The position numbers and the translations under genes are program-made. 59,236 bases of DNA. Origin: Sphingobacteriales bacterium. Its GTDB lineage: Bacteria; Bacteroidota; Bacteroidia; Chitinophagales; UBA2359. Positions 34,901-42,645 of the stretch are shown one piece after another. The stretch is from assembly GCA_016718845.1 (NCBI GenBank), contig JADKCK010000048.1:1-59236 (forward strand), written 5' to 3'. The notes under the pieces are model-generated. The model worked only from the letters and a program-made list of their open reading frames with translations, made no database searches and was not told the origin of the DNA. Position 1 is the stretch's first letter. Each line of letters begins with the position of its first letter.

Positions 34901-35032
34901 AATGTTAAAAGAGAGAAAGTAGGTGTTATAACCAAATAGAACAGTGTTGACATTGTTTACAGATAATGGATATGCCTCTATCGCCCAAAAACAAAAAAGA
35001 AAAACAGAAAAAAGAAAGGTGCGCTTTTTCAT
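31934..35032 (-). CDS. Large secreted T9SS type A protein with repeated Ig-like and cadherin-like domains
   Basis: About 1032 residues. Signal peptide MKKRTFLFSVFLFCFWAIEA, then recurring ~90-residue units of the GGTPPYTVAGTYN type (SprB-like half-units) that end in phrases such as ITDAQGN / ITDTNGN plus a Cys motif. Two units with VLYNDADVSLG and VLANDTGDGL are cadherin-like tandem Ig domains of the YTPDGDFIGSD type. The C-terminus IRIYPNPSTGI ... YTLTKVVVQ is a type A sorting domain. It is thus a surface or released adhesin-like protein. The frame extends 29 codons further, but a minus-strand promoter box lies inside that extension, so ATG 35032 is the start. Confidence 0.87.
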   Translation of the reverse strand: MKKRTFLFSVFLFCFWAIEAYPLSVNNVNTVLFGYNTYFLSFNIDGVAPYTVDGVATDSIYTKNYDCNTPYNVIVADATGASVAISGLSPCGNGAVIDFAFTIANQPIVIGVLYNDADVSLGVISVSDPLHGIAIINPDKTITYIPDDDFGGIDTFSYQIIDGYGETANAIVVVKVWGNYNLYAESSHDCSNAAATGQYLVNVYFESGTPPYNITGSYNQSNFTENFLSFNVVNGSGYWLKITDAQGNEKIIDELDIPTCSSSCQYLFASYSYECLNNNTANTWAAISGGTPPYSVWGNGVYDIDTGSLLNFTTNNEGTFLFQVHEGELWTVFLQDANGCIFSQTGMFKVPHLSINTIAPLSTNSPSFTIYENNIFGMTFDFLDGQFFFDAPGGIDNGDGFSAQITPFLAGSGLFDVYYCVEPESDGTGVGFGSGYYANSCQICTQQSLAIYPSFEGYDGAGELLIDIGVNTEGSPQADEVLPQNFYLSDGAVSLGLTKFDAIADLFNSLSSDFDPNNEIDEIDQYITWQGEGITDNLDGTATFDPSIAGTGMHFIFAFVGYPLFPTNRFVIINVQPDTNNLTATYIRDCSNVVVSSDEYTVTVNIEGGTPPYTVAGTYNNTTSDSLSFNVPNGSGFQLVITDTNGNQYSIDEADIEPCYTPLTVYDFYTQVFEDVYAINATIIGGTAPYTTNYGTITFGDYLTASFNCGTPYNITITDADGTTANIAGSIDCNFTANPDQATTTPDQAITIDVLANDTGDGLSIMATTNPAHGTATINPNGTITYTPDGDFIGSDLFVYQITNSDGQIVTTYVTIILASPNLQVNWNRNCYNTQISGQYTVTVFIQGGTAPYSVAGTYNQTNITGGSFLFSSYNSLGFYLVISDANGQQFIIDVSDIIPCMGCSECPVWYDCPALELNIGNACNDNNPDTQNDVVQFGCVCAGEAVGINSADSNSTIRIYPNPSTGIINLESGNNTLATIRVYDAIGQLIIEQTTHFEQKETLDLSNKGSGIYLIGIQTSNSYTLTKVVVQ

Positions 35033-35089
35033 TTGAAATTGATTTGAAAAGTGAACAATAAACCTAAAAACTAGTTGTTTTGATAAGCA

Positions 35090-35119
35090 CAAAGATAGCA
35101 ATAAAACATTAATTATCAA
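35090..35119 (-). promoter_or_regulatory. Promoter of the large T9SS gene; decides its start
   Basis: On the minus strand TTG (35117-35119), 19-nt spacer, TATCTTTG (35090-35097), ending 57 bp before ATG 35032. Both boxes match the consensus. Confidence 0.68.
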
Positions 35120-35368
35120 ACAAAAAAAATAAATTTGCTAATTTTTTGCTTGTTTTTTTGGGTAATTTTGTTAAAACGCACCCAAAACAGGCTTTCTAGC
35201 GTTTAGTTTGTTTTATAGCTCTGATTTTTTTGCTTATAAGGCAGTGTTTTTTTTCAGAACTATTCAGTAAGCAACTCTTAAAACCTTTTGTTGCAACAGG
35301 GTTAATTTAACTACTAAAATTACTCAACAAATATTACACCCATTGCACCACAAATGCCATAAACATTG

Positions 35369-35376
35369 TACCTTTG
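35369..35376 (+). promoter_or_regulatory. Promoter -7 box of the desaturase gene
   Basis: TACCTTTG with GCA following; TTG at 35343-35345 is 23 nt upstream, slightly long. Confidence 0.5.
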
Positions 35377-35446
35377 CAACGTCAATCAATCAATAAACAT
35401 TTACACTGCTCACCATATTTACAAATAACTGACAACTAACAAAAAA

Positions 35447-36514
35447 ATGTCAAAAATCACGTATCAAACGCAAGAAACGCCTTTTTACAAAGCACTACAA
35501 ACCGAAGTAGAAGCTTATTTTGCTACAAAAAACAAAGAAAAAATAGGTAATGCTAGCCTTTATATAAAGGGTATTATTATTTTTTCGTTGGCAGTGTACT
35601 TATATGTGCAGTTGGTGTTTTTTACACCTATGTGGTGGGTTGCCATACCACTTGCTGCCATTTTTGGGGTATCGTTGGCACTTATTGGCATGAACGTTAT
35701 GCACGACGGCTGCCACGGTAGCTACTCGAACAACCGCTTTTTGAATGCTATTGCCGGCTACACCCTAAACTTGTTGGGTAGCGATGCTTTTTTCTGGAAA
35801 CTAAAACACAATATGTCGCACCACATTTACACCAATATCGAAACTGCCGACGACGACATCGAATCTAATGTGTTTCTGCGATTTACACCCTCGTATCCAC
35901 GCAATACCTTGCACAAATATCAACACCTATATGCACCCATTTTGTACTCGTTTGCTATGATTTCGTGGGTTTGGTGGACAGATTTTGTGCGCTATTTTTC
36001 GACACATATTGGTGCCATTGCCGTGAAAATGAAGGTTAAAGACCACCTTATATTTTGGCTGAGTAAGGCTTTACACATATTGCTGTTTATTGGCATTCCA
36101 ATCTACACACTATCGGTTGGGGGGTGGCTTTTGGGCTATTTTTTAGTGGTTTGTACGGCGGGGCTAACCATTGCCTTTGTGTTTTTGTTGGCTCATCTTG
36201 TAGAGGCTACTAGCCTCGAAACAGCCCCTATCAACGGCTACAAAAACATTGAACACGAATGGGCAGTACACCAACTACGCACTACAGCCGATTTTGCACC
36301 CAACAACAAAATCTTAACATGGCTATTAGGTGGCTTAAATTATCAGGTAGAGCATCACCTATTTCCTAAAATTAGCCATGTGCATTACCCTAAATTGCAA
36401 CCCATTGTGCAACGTGTTTGTGAGCAATTTGGCGTAGAGTACCATTCGTATCCAAGCATGACTGCGGCTATTGCCTCGCACATGCGATTTATGAAAAAAA
36501 TGGGACGTAGCTAA
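35447..36514 (+). CDS. Membrane fatty acid desaturase, front-end (QxxHH) type
   Basis: A 355-residue di-iron membrane desaturase introducing a double bond into acyl chains. Histidine boxes are HDGCH (86-90), HNMSHH (121-126) and QVEHH (300-304). The Gln in place of the first His in the third box marks the front-end desaturase group (delta-5/6 type and linoleoyl-CoA-desaturase-like). No cytochrome b5 domain is fused, so a separate electron donor is needed. Four or more hydrophobic helices are visible. It has its own promoter and may adjust membrane fluidity. Regiospecificity cannot be predicted. Confidence 0.9.
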   Translation: MSKITYQTQETPFYKALQTEVEAYFATKNKEKIGNASLYIKGIIIFSLAVYLYVQLVFFTPMWWVAIPLAAIFGVSLALIGMNVMHDGCHGSYSNNRFLNAIAGYTLNLLGSDAFFWKLKHNMSHHIYTNIETADDDIESNVFLRFTPSYPRNTLHKYQHLYAPILYSFAMISWVWWTDFVRYFSTHIGAIAVKMKVKDHLIFWLSKALHILLFIGIPIYTLSVGGWLLGYFLVVCTAGLTIAFVFLLAHLVEATSLETAPINGYKNIEHEWAVHQLRTTADFAPNNKILTWLLGGLNYQVEHHLFPKISHVHYPKLQPIVQRVCEQFGVEYHSYPSMTAAIASHMRFMKKMGRS

Positions 36515-36662
36515 ATGGCATAGCTATTAAGCTACCAAATTGAAGGATATTGCTAAACAGCCGCAAGCCAATAAGCGTTGGCTTGCGGCTAATTGCTAAA
36601 CCAAACATTTGATACCCAAAATTACATAATTGGTTTTTTATTGGTTTGCGCCAACAGTGCTT

Positions 36663-36740
36663 TGGGGGTGCCACTCACTTATCAAATTAGGGAGTGCCAA
36701 GCATCACCCCCAAAAAAGACATTTTCCGCGTCAAGCGGGG
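36663..36740. repeat. Dispersed hairpin element, copy B
   Basis: TGGGGGTGCCAC ... GGGAGTGCCAAGCATCACCCCCA, then A-rich linker and CCGCGTCAAGCGGGG, a second small hairpin. Copy C at 48028 shares both halves; copy A at 15152 shares the first. Confidence 0.7.
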
Positions 36741-36838
36741 TATTTGGGCTGCCTTCGTTAGCTTAGTAGCATTGACTTTATATGGGTATCAAAACAAAAT
36801 TACCACATTTTTTAAAAAAACATTTTTTGGTGTTTTGT

Positions 36839-36872
36839 AAATAATTAACAATTAATAATCAATAATTGATTA
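36839..36872. repeat. A/T-rich dispersed tract before the M20 gene
   Basis: AATTAACAATTAATAATCAA-type sequence ending a few bases before ATG 36876; same family as at 27466 and 40885. Confidence 0.5.
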
Positions 36873-36875
36873 AGT

Positions 36876-38072
36876 ATGTCGAACTTAAAAGAAACTATCC
36901 AACAACTTGCCGAACAATACCACCCCGATGTGGTAAGGGTTCGCCGACACCTACATGCCAATCCCGAACTGTCGTTTGAAGAGTATAACACCTCAAAATA
37001 TGTGCAAGAAAAACTAGCCGAATATGGCATATCGTACCAAGCAGGTATTGCCAATACAGGTATTATTGGACTAATAGAAGGGCGAAACCCAAGCAAAAAG
37101 GTAGTTGCACTGCGTGCCGATATGGACGCACTGCCTATTTTAGAACAAAACGAAGTGCCTTATAAATCAACCAATCCGGGGGTTATGCACGCCTGCGGAC
37201 ACGATGCACATACGGCAAATTTATTGGGTGTGGGTAGAATTTTACAAAACCTAAAAGATGAGTTCGAAGGTACGGTAAAATTAATTTTTCAGCCTGCCGA
37301 AGAGAAGTCGCCGGGTGGAGCATCTATTATGATAAAAGAAGGGGCTTTAGAAAACCCTAAACCCGATTGTATTATTGGGTTACATGTGTATCCGTTGTTG
37401 CCCGCAGGTATGGTGGGCTTTAGAACGGGTATGATGATGGCTTCGTCGGACGAGGTGTATTTGAGCATACATGGCAAAGGTGGTCATGGGGCTGTGCCGC
37501 AACATTCGGTAGACCCTGTTGCTATTACTTGTCAAATTGTGACGGCTTTGCAACAAATTGTTAGCCGCCAAAACGACCCTACTGTTCCGTGTGTGCTAAC
37601 TTTTGGCAAGATTAACTCGGTAGGTGGCAGCTATAACGTGATACCCGAAGAGGTAAAACTAGAAGGAACCCTACGAACCATGAGTGAAACATGGCGAGCC
37701 GAAGCCAAAATACGGATTGAACGCATGGCAAAAGGCATTGCCGAAGGTATGGGTGCTACTGCCGAAGTGAAATTTGTACAAGGGTATCCGTTTTTAATAA
37801 ACGACGATGCCCTTACCCTGCGATGCAAAGATGCCGCCATACAGTTTATGGGCAACGAGCAGGTAGTAGATATACCAATGCGAATGACCGCCGAAGACTT
37901 TGCCTACTACACACACGTAGCCAAAGGTTGTTTTTATCGGATAGGTACGGCTAATTTTGAACGTGGCATAACCTCAAATATACACACCCCAACCTTTGAC
38001 CTTGACGAAGAAGCCCTACAACATAGCATGGGTTTGATGTCGTGGTTGGCACTAAACGAATTGAAAAACTAA
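36876..38072 (+). CDS. M20D amidohydrolase (N-acyl-amino-acid hydrolase family)
   Basis: A 398-residue metal-dependent amidohydrolase. ADMDALPI (81-88), HACGHDAHTA (105-114) and QPAEEKSPGG (139-148) supply metal ligands and the catalytic Glu; the lid domain starts near 190 (HGKGGHGAVPQ). Members hydrolyse N-acetyl or N-acyl amino acids, hippurate or indole-3-acetyl amino acids; the precise substrate cannot be read. No signal peptide, so cytosolic. Translation begins immediately after an A/T-rich repeat tract. It is 164 bp upstream of the DUF6580 gene, which has its own promoter. Confidence 0.9.
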   Translation: MSNLKETIQQLAEQYHPDVVRVRRHLHANPELSFEEYNTSKYVQEKLAEYGISYQAGIANTGIIGLIEGRNPSKKVVALRADMDALPILEQNEVPYKSTNPGVMHACGHDAHTANLLGVGRILQNLKDEFEGTVKLIFQPAEEKSPGGASIMIKEGALENPKPDCIIGLHVYPLLPAGMVGFRTGMMMASSDEVYLSIHGKGGHGAVPQHSVDPVAITCQIVTALQQIVSRQNDPTVPCVLTFGKINSVGGSYNVIPEEVKLEGTLRTMSETWRAEAKIRIERMAKGIAEGMGATAEVKFVQGYPFLINDDALTLRCKDAAIQFMGNEQVVDIPMRMTAEDFAYYTHVAKGCFYRIGTANFERGITSNIHTPTFDLDEEALQHSMGLMSWLALNELKN

Positions 38073-38150
38073 ATTTTACCCAAATGAACATTTTACCACT
38101 GCAAAACGGTGGTTTAAGTAATTAATTTGGGCATAATTTTTTGTGTGGTG

Positions 38151-38181
38151 TTGTTTAGCTGATAAAGTTGCTGTATCTTTG
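38151..38181 (+). promoter_or_regulatory. Promoter of the DUF6580 gene
   Basis: TTG (38151-38153), 20-nt spacer, TATCTTTG (38174-38181): a full match to the Bacteroidota consensus, 55 bp before the start codon. Confidence 0.7.
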
Positions 38182-38236
38182 CGCCATATTCTAAAAGTAA
38201 GGATAGCAATACTAAACTCAAAAAAAAACATTAACA

Positions 38237-38788
38237 ATGATAAACGATAACAAAAATACTATTTGGTTTGTAGGCAGTTTGCTGGTGTTGGCTGCTATTT
38301 CGCGGGTGTTGCCGCACCCTGCCAATGTTACGCCTGTGGCAGCAATGGCACTATTTGGCGGAGCTTATCTAAGCAACAAACGTTGGGCATTGCTGCTGCC
38401 TTTGGCTTGTATGTTGTTCAGCGATTTTTTGCTGCAAATAATGTATTGGGCAGGTTTGCGTGCGTATACTGGTTTTAGCGATATAATGCCTTTTGTATAT
38501 GGCTCGTTGTTGCTAACGGCTTTGTTGGGTAGTACTTTGCAAAAACGCCTAACCCCATTGCCCATTTTGGCATCGAGTATGGCAGCATCGGTTATTTTCT
38601 TTTTAATTACCAACTTTGGCGTTTGGTTGTCGTGGATGCCACATACCTTTGATGGTTTTGTACAATGCTATACACAGGCTATACCATTTTTTAGGGCATC
38701 TGCCTTAGGCGATTTGGTGTATACGGGTGCTTTTTTTGGCATTGCACAAGTGGTACGCAGCCAGTTTCCGAAATGGAATTGGGCGTAA
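38237..38788 (+). CDS. DUF6580 family membrane protein
   Basis: A 183-residue integral membrane protein with about five to six helices. The N-terminal pattern RVLPHPANVTPVAAMALFGGAYL followed by a Leu-rich helix and SDFLLQI is characteristic of DUF6580, which resembles the substrate-binding S components of ECF vitamin transporters. No ECF ATPase genes are nearby. The ligand is unknown. A bidirectional terminator follows 31 bp after the stop. Confidence 0.82.
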   Translation: MINDNKNTIWFVGSLLVLAAISRVLPHPANVTPVAAMALFGGAYLSNKRWALLLPLACMLFSDFLLQIMYWAGLRAYTGFSDIMPFVYGSLLLTALLGSTLQKRLTPLPILASSMAASVIFFLITNFGVWLSWMPHTFDGFVQCYTQAIPFFRASALGDLVYTGAFFGIAQVVRSQFPKWNWA

Positions 38789-38818
38789 AGTATCGTTATT
38801 TTTAACTGATAAAAATAA

Positions 38819-38858
38819 AAACACCTGTTGGGATTTTTACCCGACAGGTGTTTTTTTG
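38819..38858. terminator. Bidirectional terminator
   Basis: ACACCTGT-GGG with CCC-ACAGGTGT and T-run, flanked by an A-run on the other side; serves DUF6580 and the convergent Nudix gene. Confidence 0.75.
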
Positions 38859-38861
38859 TGT

Positions 38862-39299
38862 CTACATTTGCTGTAATAAAGTTTGCACTGCTCGATTATC
38901 GCTTTCGAGCCGAAAAAAATGGGGGTTTATGGTGGATATATCTACCCAACGAAACACAATTTGTGGCAACAAATGGGTGGCTAATGGCTTGTTTAAAAAC
39001 ACAAAATTGGGCGGAGCTTGTATGCGGTAATAAACACATAAAACTTGGGTATTGGGCGAAAATATAGATTGTATGAAAAAATCGGTGGTGTAGATGTGTG
39101 TTAAAACCTCAATAGGGCAGGCACATTCTTCGTCAAACTCGCGATGCAGTGCATCAATTGTACCTTCGCCAAACTCAACACCGCCGCCCGGTAGTTTGGT
39201 TAGGTATTGGTTGTCAAAAAGTTCGTCGGTTACTAATAGTTGTTGTTTTTCGTTTAGCAATAGTCCGTAAACCCTAACAGTGAAACGAGTAATTGACAT
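38862..39299 (-). CDS. Nudix hydrolase
   Basis: A 145-residue Nudix protein that hydrolyses a nucleoside-diphosphate-linked compound. The Nudix box runs from Gly39 to about Ala60 (GGVEFGEGTIDALHREFDEE), with the catalytic Glu pair 57-58 and Arg53-Glu54 conserved; the final Gly of the consensus is replaced by a Cys-Ala. The fold otherwise looks complete and of normal length. Substrate unknown. It follows the TraB/GumN gene divergently in order but on the same strand, 60 bp upstream of nothing else, so it is likely single. Confidence 0.88.
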   Translation of the reverse strand: MSITRFTVRVYGLLLNEKQQLLVTDELFDNQYLTKLPGGGVEFGEGTIDALHREFDEECACPIEVLTHIYTTDFFIQSIFSPNTQVLCVYYRIQAPPNFVFLNKPLATHLLPQIVFRWVDISTINPHFFRLESDNRAVQTLLQQM

Positions 39300-39361
39300 A
39301 GATGGCTTAATTTGGGGAGTTGTTTTGTATTTTAAATATGTATAAATTATATACTGCTAGT

Positions 39362-40726
39362 TTAATTGGTAAACTTAAATGCAGTAAAAAATGCGTGAAT
39401 TTGTGGCGAGTTTATTTTGCCCGATGTACCTACTACCGATAGCATACACACTTTATCGTTTCGTCTGACCAATAAAAATCGCATATTTTTGTTGGGCATA
39501 TTGTCAATTCGTACTTCGCCTATTCGGGCTAATTGTTTATCGAGTTGATAAGGTTCGTTTTTGATGATGTTGGCTTTGTTGGCGGTTACTAAATCGGCAA
39601 TGGCTCGGTCGTAGTAGGTGTTATCGCCAATAGTATCTTTTACAGGTATATAGATAATAGAAAAATAAAGGTCGTTGTCAAAATCATCGTAGTTAAACAT
39701 GGTTGTCATCATACCCAATGTGTCTTCGTAGGATACGTCTTCGGGTTGTTCGGGCAGCAGTGTTTCAAAACCTTCGGCATTGCTTCTAAATGTTTGCCAA
39801 GGTTGGCTATAAAATACGCCATTGGGGTTGTAGGTTGATATAATTGGCTCGACGGTAAAGCCGCGTTGTTGCAATAACTCAATTACGCCGGGCAGGTGTA
39901 GCGTACCAACTGCCATAAAAGTACTTTGTTGGTGCATGATGCTGTCCATTCGATGAGCCATTACTTTATTGCGGTTTTCGACCAATGCCACATCAAAACC
40001 CGAGCCTTCGGTACCTTCGTTTTGTTTGTAATAAGCCAATAAAGCGTCTATATTTTGTGCTTGATAAATTTGTATCAGTTCGTCCATATCCATTTGTTCG
40101 TTATCTGTTTGGGTGGCATCCAAAAGCATTTGTGCTTGTTCTTTTAGGGGTATTCGGTCAAGGGCATCAAATTGTTCGGTTATTGTTTCGATGCCAATTT
40201 GCAACATGCCATTTTGGGCGCCTAAATCGGACAGGTATATGTCAAGGGCTTTGTCTTTGTTGGTCGTCTTTTTTTTGTCTTTACCACCCATTTCACTAGC
40301 AAGGCTCATTAGGTAAAAGGGTTTAATTTTGTCTATATTAAACATAATTGCCAATGGTCCCATTTTTTCTACTAGGTAAGCGCGTACTTTGGTGTATTGT
40401 TCGGGTGTGTATAAATCGCGGAGGGTGACATCGTGCATGACAAAAGTTTTCATCATCCCCAAATAATCAATTTTGTCCATTAATATTTCGGTGGCTACGG
40501 CATCGCAGCTATAAAATTTAGCCATCACCGAATCGGCAAATTCAAACACCCGCGAGTCGGTTACGTGTATGGTTCCGTATAAATACGAGGTAGTAGGTAT
40601 GTCGGTACGTGTTATTTGCCACAATAACGACGGGTATTTGCGGGCGGCTGTACTGCTACTGTCTTGTGCTTGTGCTGCAAAAGTTAGCAAAAAAAAAGAA
40701 AGTAGGGGAATAAGGTATTTTTTCAT
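39362..40726 (-). CDS. TraB/GumN family protein, secreted
   Basis: A 454-residue exported protein with signal peptide to residue ~20 (TFAAQAQ). The TraB/GumN domain spans about 35-300: opening LYGTIHVTD (49-57), an acidic ATEILMDK segment, and closing MAVGTLHLPGV with the second GxxH motif. The paired GTIH/GTLH motifs are proposed metal-binding sites of a protease-like fold. A C-terminal region of ~150 residues is extra and unclassified. Function in bacteria is unsettled. The 3' end is close to the Nudix gene; the 5' end abuts a GTGAAA-rich tandem repeat. Confidence 0.87.
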   Translation of the reverse strand: MKKYLIPLLSFFLLTFAAQAQDSSSTAARKYPSLLWQITRTDIPTTSYLYGTIHVTDSRVFEFADSVMAKFYSCDAVATEILMDKIDYLGMMKTFVMHDVTLRDLYTPEQYTKVRAYLVEKMGPLAIMFNIDKIKPFYLMSLASEMGGKDKKKTTNKDKALDIYLSDLGAQNGMLQIGIETITEQFDALDRIPLKEQAQMLLDATQTDNEQMDMDELIQIYQAQNIDALLAYYKQNEGTEGSGFDVALVENRNKVMAHRMDSIMHQQSTFMAVGTLHLPGVIELLQQRGFTVEPIISTYNPNGVFYSQPWQTFRSNAEGFETLLPEQPEDVSYEDTLGMMTTMFNYDDFDNDLYFSIIYIPVKDTIGDNTYYDRAIADLVTANKANIIKNEPYQLDKQLARIGEVRIDNMPNKNMRFLLVRRNDKVCMLSVVGTSGKINSPQIHAFFTAFKFTN

Positions 40727-40734
40727 GATGTGGC

Positions 40735-40868
40735 GAAGGAGTGAAAAGAGTGAAATGAGTGAAAGAGTGAAAGAGTGAAAGAGTGAAAAGAGTGAAAGAG
40801 TGAAATGGTGAAGGAGTGAAAAGAGTGAAATGGTGAAGGAGTGAAATGGTGAAGGAGTGATGTGGGGA
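40735..40868. repeat. GTGAAAGA-type tandem repeat downstream of the TIR-WG gene
   Basis: About 130 bp of imperfect 8- to 12-bp units (AGAGTGAAA, TGGTGAAGG). A closely similar tract lies at 42536-42645 on the other side of the TIR-WG gene. Confidence 0.8.
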
Positions 40869-40884
40869 TGTGGTGAAATTTACT

Positions 40885-40942
40885 TAATTAATAATCAATA
40901 ATCAATAATTAATAATCAATAATTAATAATTAATAATCAACT
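40885..40942. repeat. A/T-rich dispersed tract at the TIR-WG stop codon
   Basis: Four to five tandem AATAATCAATAATTAATA-type units that run into the last codons of the TIR-WG gene. Confidence 0.65.
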
Positions 40943-42534
40943 TTCTCTCCTTTAAGGTTAATTAAAAATCGTTGGTTGTTTTGTTCTACTTCGGCAACGC
41001 CATCTTCGAACCATTGGGCATCGGTGTATTGCATAGGTATTGTCATTTCGCCGTTTGGGTTTATGTAGCCCCAAAGTTCGTTTTGCATAACCATTGCCAT
41101 GTTGTTGCTAAAATCGTGGGCAAAGTCGTATATAAATGGAATAACGGTTTCGCCTTGTTTGTTTATCCAGCCCCATTTATTGTTTAGTTCAACTAAGGCT
41201 TTGCCATTTTCGAACAAATAAGCTGTTTCGTAGAGCATATCTATTACGGTTTCGCCTTGTTCGTTTATCCAGCCCCATTTATTGTTTTTTTTGACAAGAG
41301 CTAAGCCATTGGCAAAGTTATAGGTATTTTCGTATTGTAGGGCAATTATTTCTTCTCCGCTTTGGTTAATCCAGCCCCATAAGCCATCTTTTTTTACTTT
41401 TGCCAAGCCGTTAGTACCAAAAACGCGGGTGTCGTCGTATTGTAAAGGTATAATTTCGTTGCCATTTTGGTCAATCCAGCCCCATTTATCGTTTTGGCGC
41501 ACGCGTGCCATGTTGTGTTGTGTTTCCATACCTTGGTCGTAGGTATTGGCGGGCATTGCTTCGCCTTTGGTGTTCCAAAATACCCATTCGCCGTTTTTTA
41601 TACCAATGGCAATACCTTGGTTAAAATCGTAATATTTGCTGCAATAAACGGCTTCGTTAAGTGGCAAGTTGGCAGGCGAGAAACCCCTATTGCGTGGTGT
41701 TTTTTCGTTGTTTTGCATATCTTGTAGTAAATCGTTATTTTTGAAAAGTTCGTCAAATACATCAGATTTTATGGTCGAAGTTGATTTAATCACCGATTCG
41801 AATTCTTTGTCAATGTCGATTGTTTTGTTTGGCACTGGTGGCGGTAAATTAGCGGGTATATTTAAGCCTTCGTCATCTTTGTTTGTATCTTCTGGTATAT
41901 CCTCTGGGTCGGGTTCGGCGCCTGCTGTTGGTTCAAACGGTTGGTTGGTGGTATTGTTGTTTTCGTTGTTCTTGTTTTCGTTTTCTATTTTTATGGCTGC
42001 TTGTGTTTGGGCATCTTGATAGGCTGTTTCGAGTTGCATGACCAAATCGCGGATGTGGCGAGCAATTAAAAAATAAGGTTCGTCTTCGGATTGCCATTGA
42101 TTGCTCGAAATAGGGCGTTTTTTGGTTGCTTCGGTTTCCTGAGGGTCGGGCAGCACTACAAGGTCGGCTATAGGTAGCTCGTCCCAAAGGCAAAAATCAA
42201 CGATAATAGGCACTAATTTAATTTCTCCTTTTTGATATAAATCGAGGGCAAGCAGTAGTTGGTTGTCGTAATAAAAATCGGAGTTCACATAGTTATCGCT
42301 GATAAGTAGCAGTACTATTTCGGCTTTTTCGAGTGCTTTTTTTATGGTTGGGGCTACTTCGTCATCGGGCATTACCAAACTACTTTCAAAAATAATATCT
42401 ATGGGTAATTTTCGGGTGCGTTTTTTAAAAAAAGCTAATTGATTGAGCAACTTTTCCGATCGCTCGGTGTCTTGTGGTACATAGCCCACAAAAAGTGTGA
42501 TGTCGTTGTCGCGGATGCTAAATGTTGGTTGCAT
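40930..42534 (-). CDS. TIR domain - WG repeat fusion protein
   Basis: A 534-residue cytosolic protein in three parts. Residues 10-170 form a TIR-like domain: DITLFVGYVPQD, ALEKAEIVLLLISDNYVNSDF, LVPIIVDFCLWDELP and SEDEPYFLIARHIRDLV, the pattern of TIR domains in multicellular and Bacteroidota-type conflict genes. At the place of the catalytic Glu (W-C-x-x-E) it reads F-Y-Y-D-N, so NADase activity is doubtful. Residues 175-290 are a low-complexity N/E/P-rich linker. Residues 307-534 are seven WG repeats of ~34 residues (KWGWINxxGExxI), the last lacking WG. WG repeats are thought to bind proteins. Repeat tracts flank both gene ends. A sensor or scaffold role is inference. Confidence 0.85.
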   Translation of the reverse strand: MQPTFSIRDNDITLFVGYVPQDTERSEKLLNQLAFFKKRTRKLPIDIIFESSLVMPDDEVAPTIKKALEKAEIVLLLISDNYVNSDFYYDNQLLLALDLYQKGEIKLVPIIVDFCLWDELPIADLVVLPDPQETEATKKRPISSNQWQSEDEPYFLIARHIRDLVMQLETAYQDAQTQAAIKIENENKNNENNNTTNQPFEPTAGAEPDPEDIPEDTNKDDEGLNIPANLPPPVPNKTIDIDKEFESVIKSTSTIKSDVFDELFKNNDLLQDMQNNEKTPRNRGFSPANLPLNEAVYCSKYYDFNQGIAIGIKNGEWVFWNTKGEAMPANTYDQGMETQHNMARVRQNDKWGWIDQNGNEIIPLQYDDTRVFGTNGLAKVKKDGLWGWINQSGEEIIALQYENTYNFANGLALVKKNNKWGWINEQGETVIDMLYETAYLFENGKALVELNNKWGWINKQGETVIPFIYDFAHDFSNNMAMVMQNELWGYINPNGEMTIPMQYTDAQWFEDGVAEVEQNNQRFLINLKGEKVDY

Positions 42535-42535
42535 A

Positions 42536-42645
42536 GTGGTGAAAGGAGTGAAAAGGGTGAAGTGGTGAAGGGAGTGAAGTGGTGATGTTGAGATGTGGTG
42601 ATGTTGAGATGTGGTGAAGGGAGCGAAGTGGTGAAAGGAGACTAT
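42536..42645. repeat. GTGAAGTGG / GATGTTGAGATGTG tandem repeat upstream of the TIR-WG gene
   Basis: Imperfect units like those at 40735-40868, beginning 2 bp from the TIR-WG start codon, including two copies of GATGTTGAGATGTGGT. Confidence 0.75.

Larger units (their letters stand above)
35033..35446. other. Divergent promoter region
   Basis: 414 bp between the T9SS protein gene and the desaturase gene. It holds a minus-strand promoter (35090-35119) and a plus-strand box (35369-35376). The middle is T/A-rich with no recognisable RNA or gene. Confidence 0.5.
36515..36875. other. Intergenic region with a hairpin-element copy and an A/T tract
   Basis: 361 bp with no gene. AGCCGCAAGCCAATAAGCG followed by its near-complement GGCTTGCGGCT (36558-36590) forms a hairpin that may end the desaturase transcript. 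Then come dispersed element copy B and an A/T-rich tract reaching the M20 start codon. Confidence 0.5.

Noticed and set aside
41669..42019. Antisense frame within the TIR-WG gene (116 codons)
   Set aside because: Ser/Gly-rich mirror of the low-complexity linker of the real gene.
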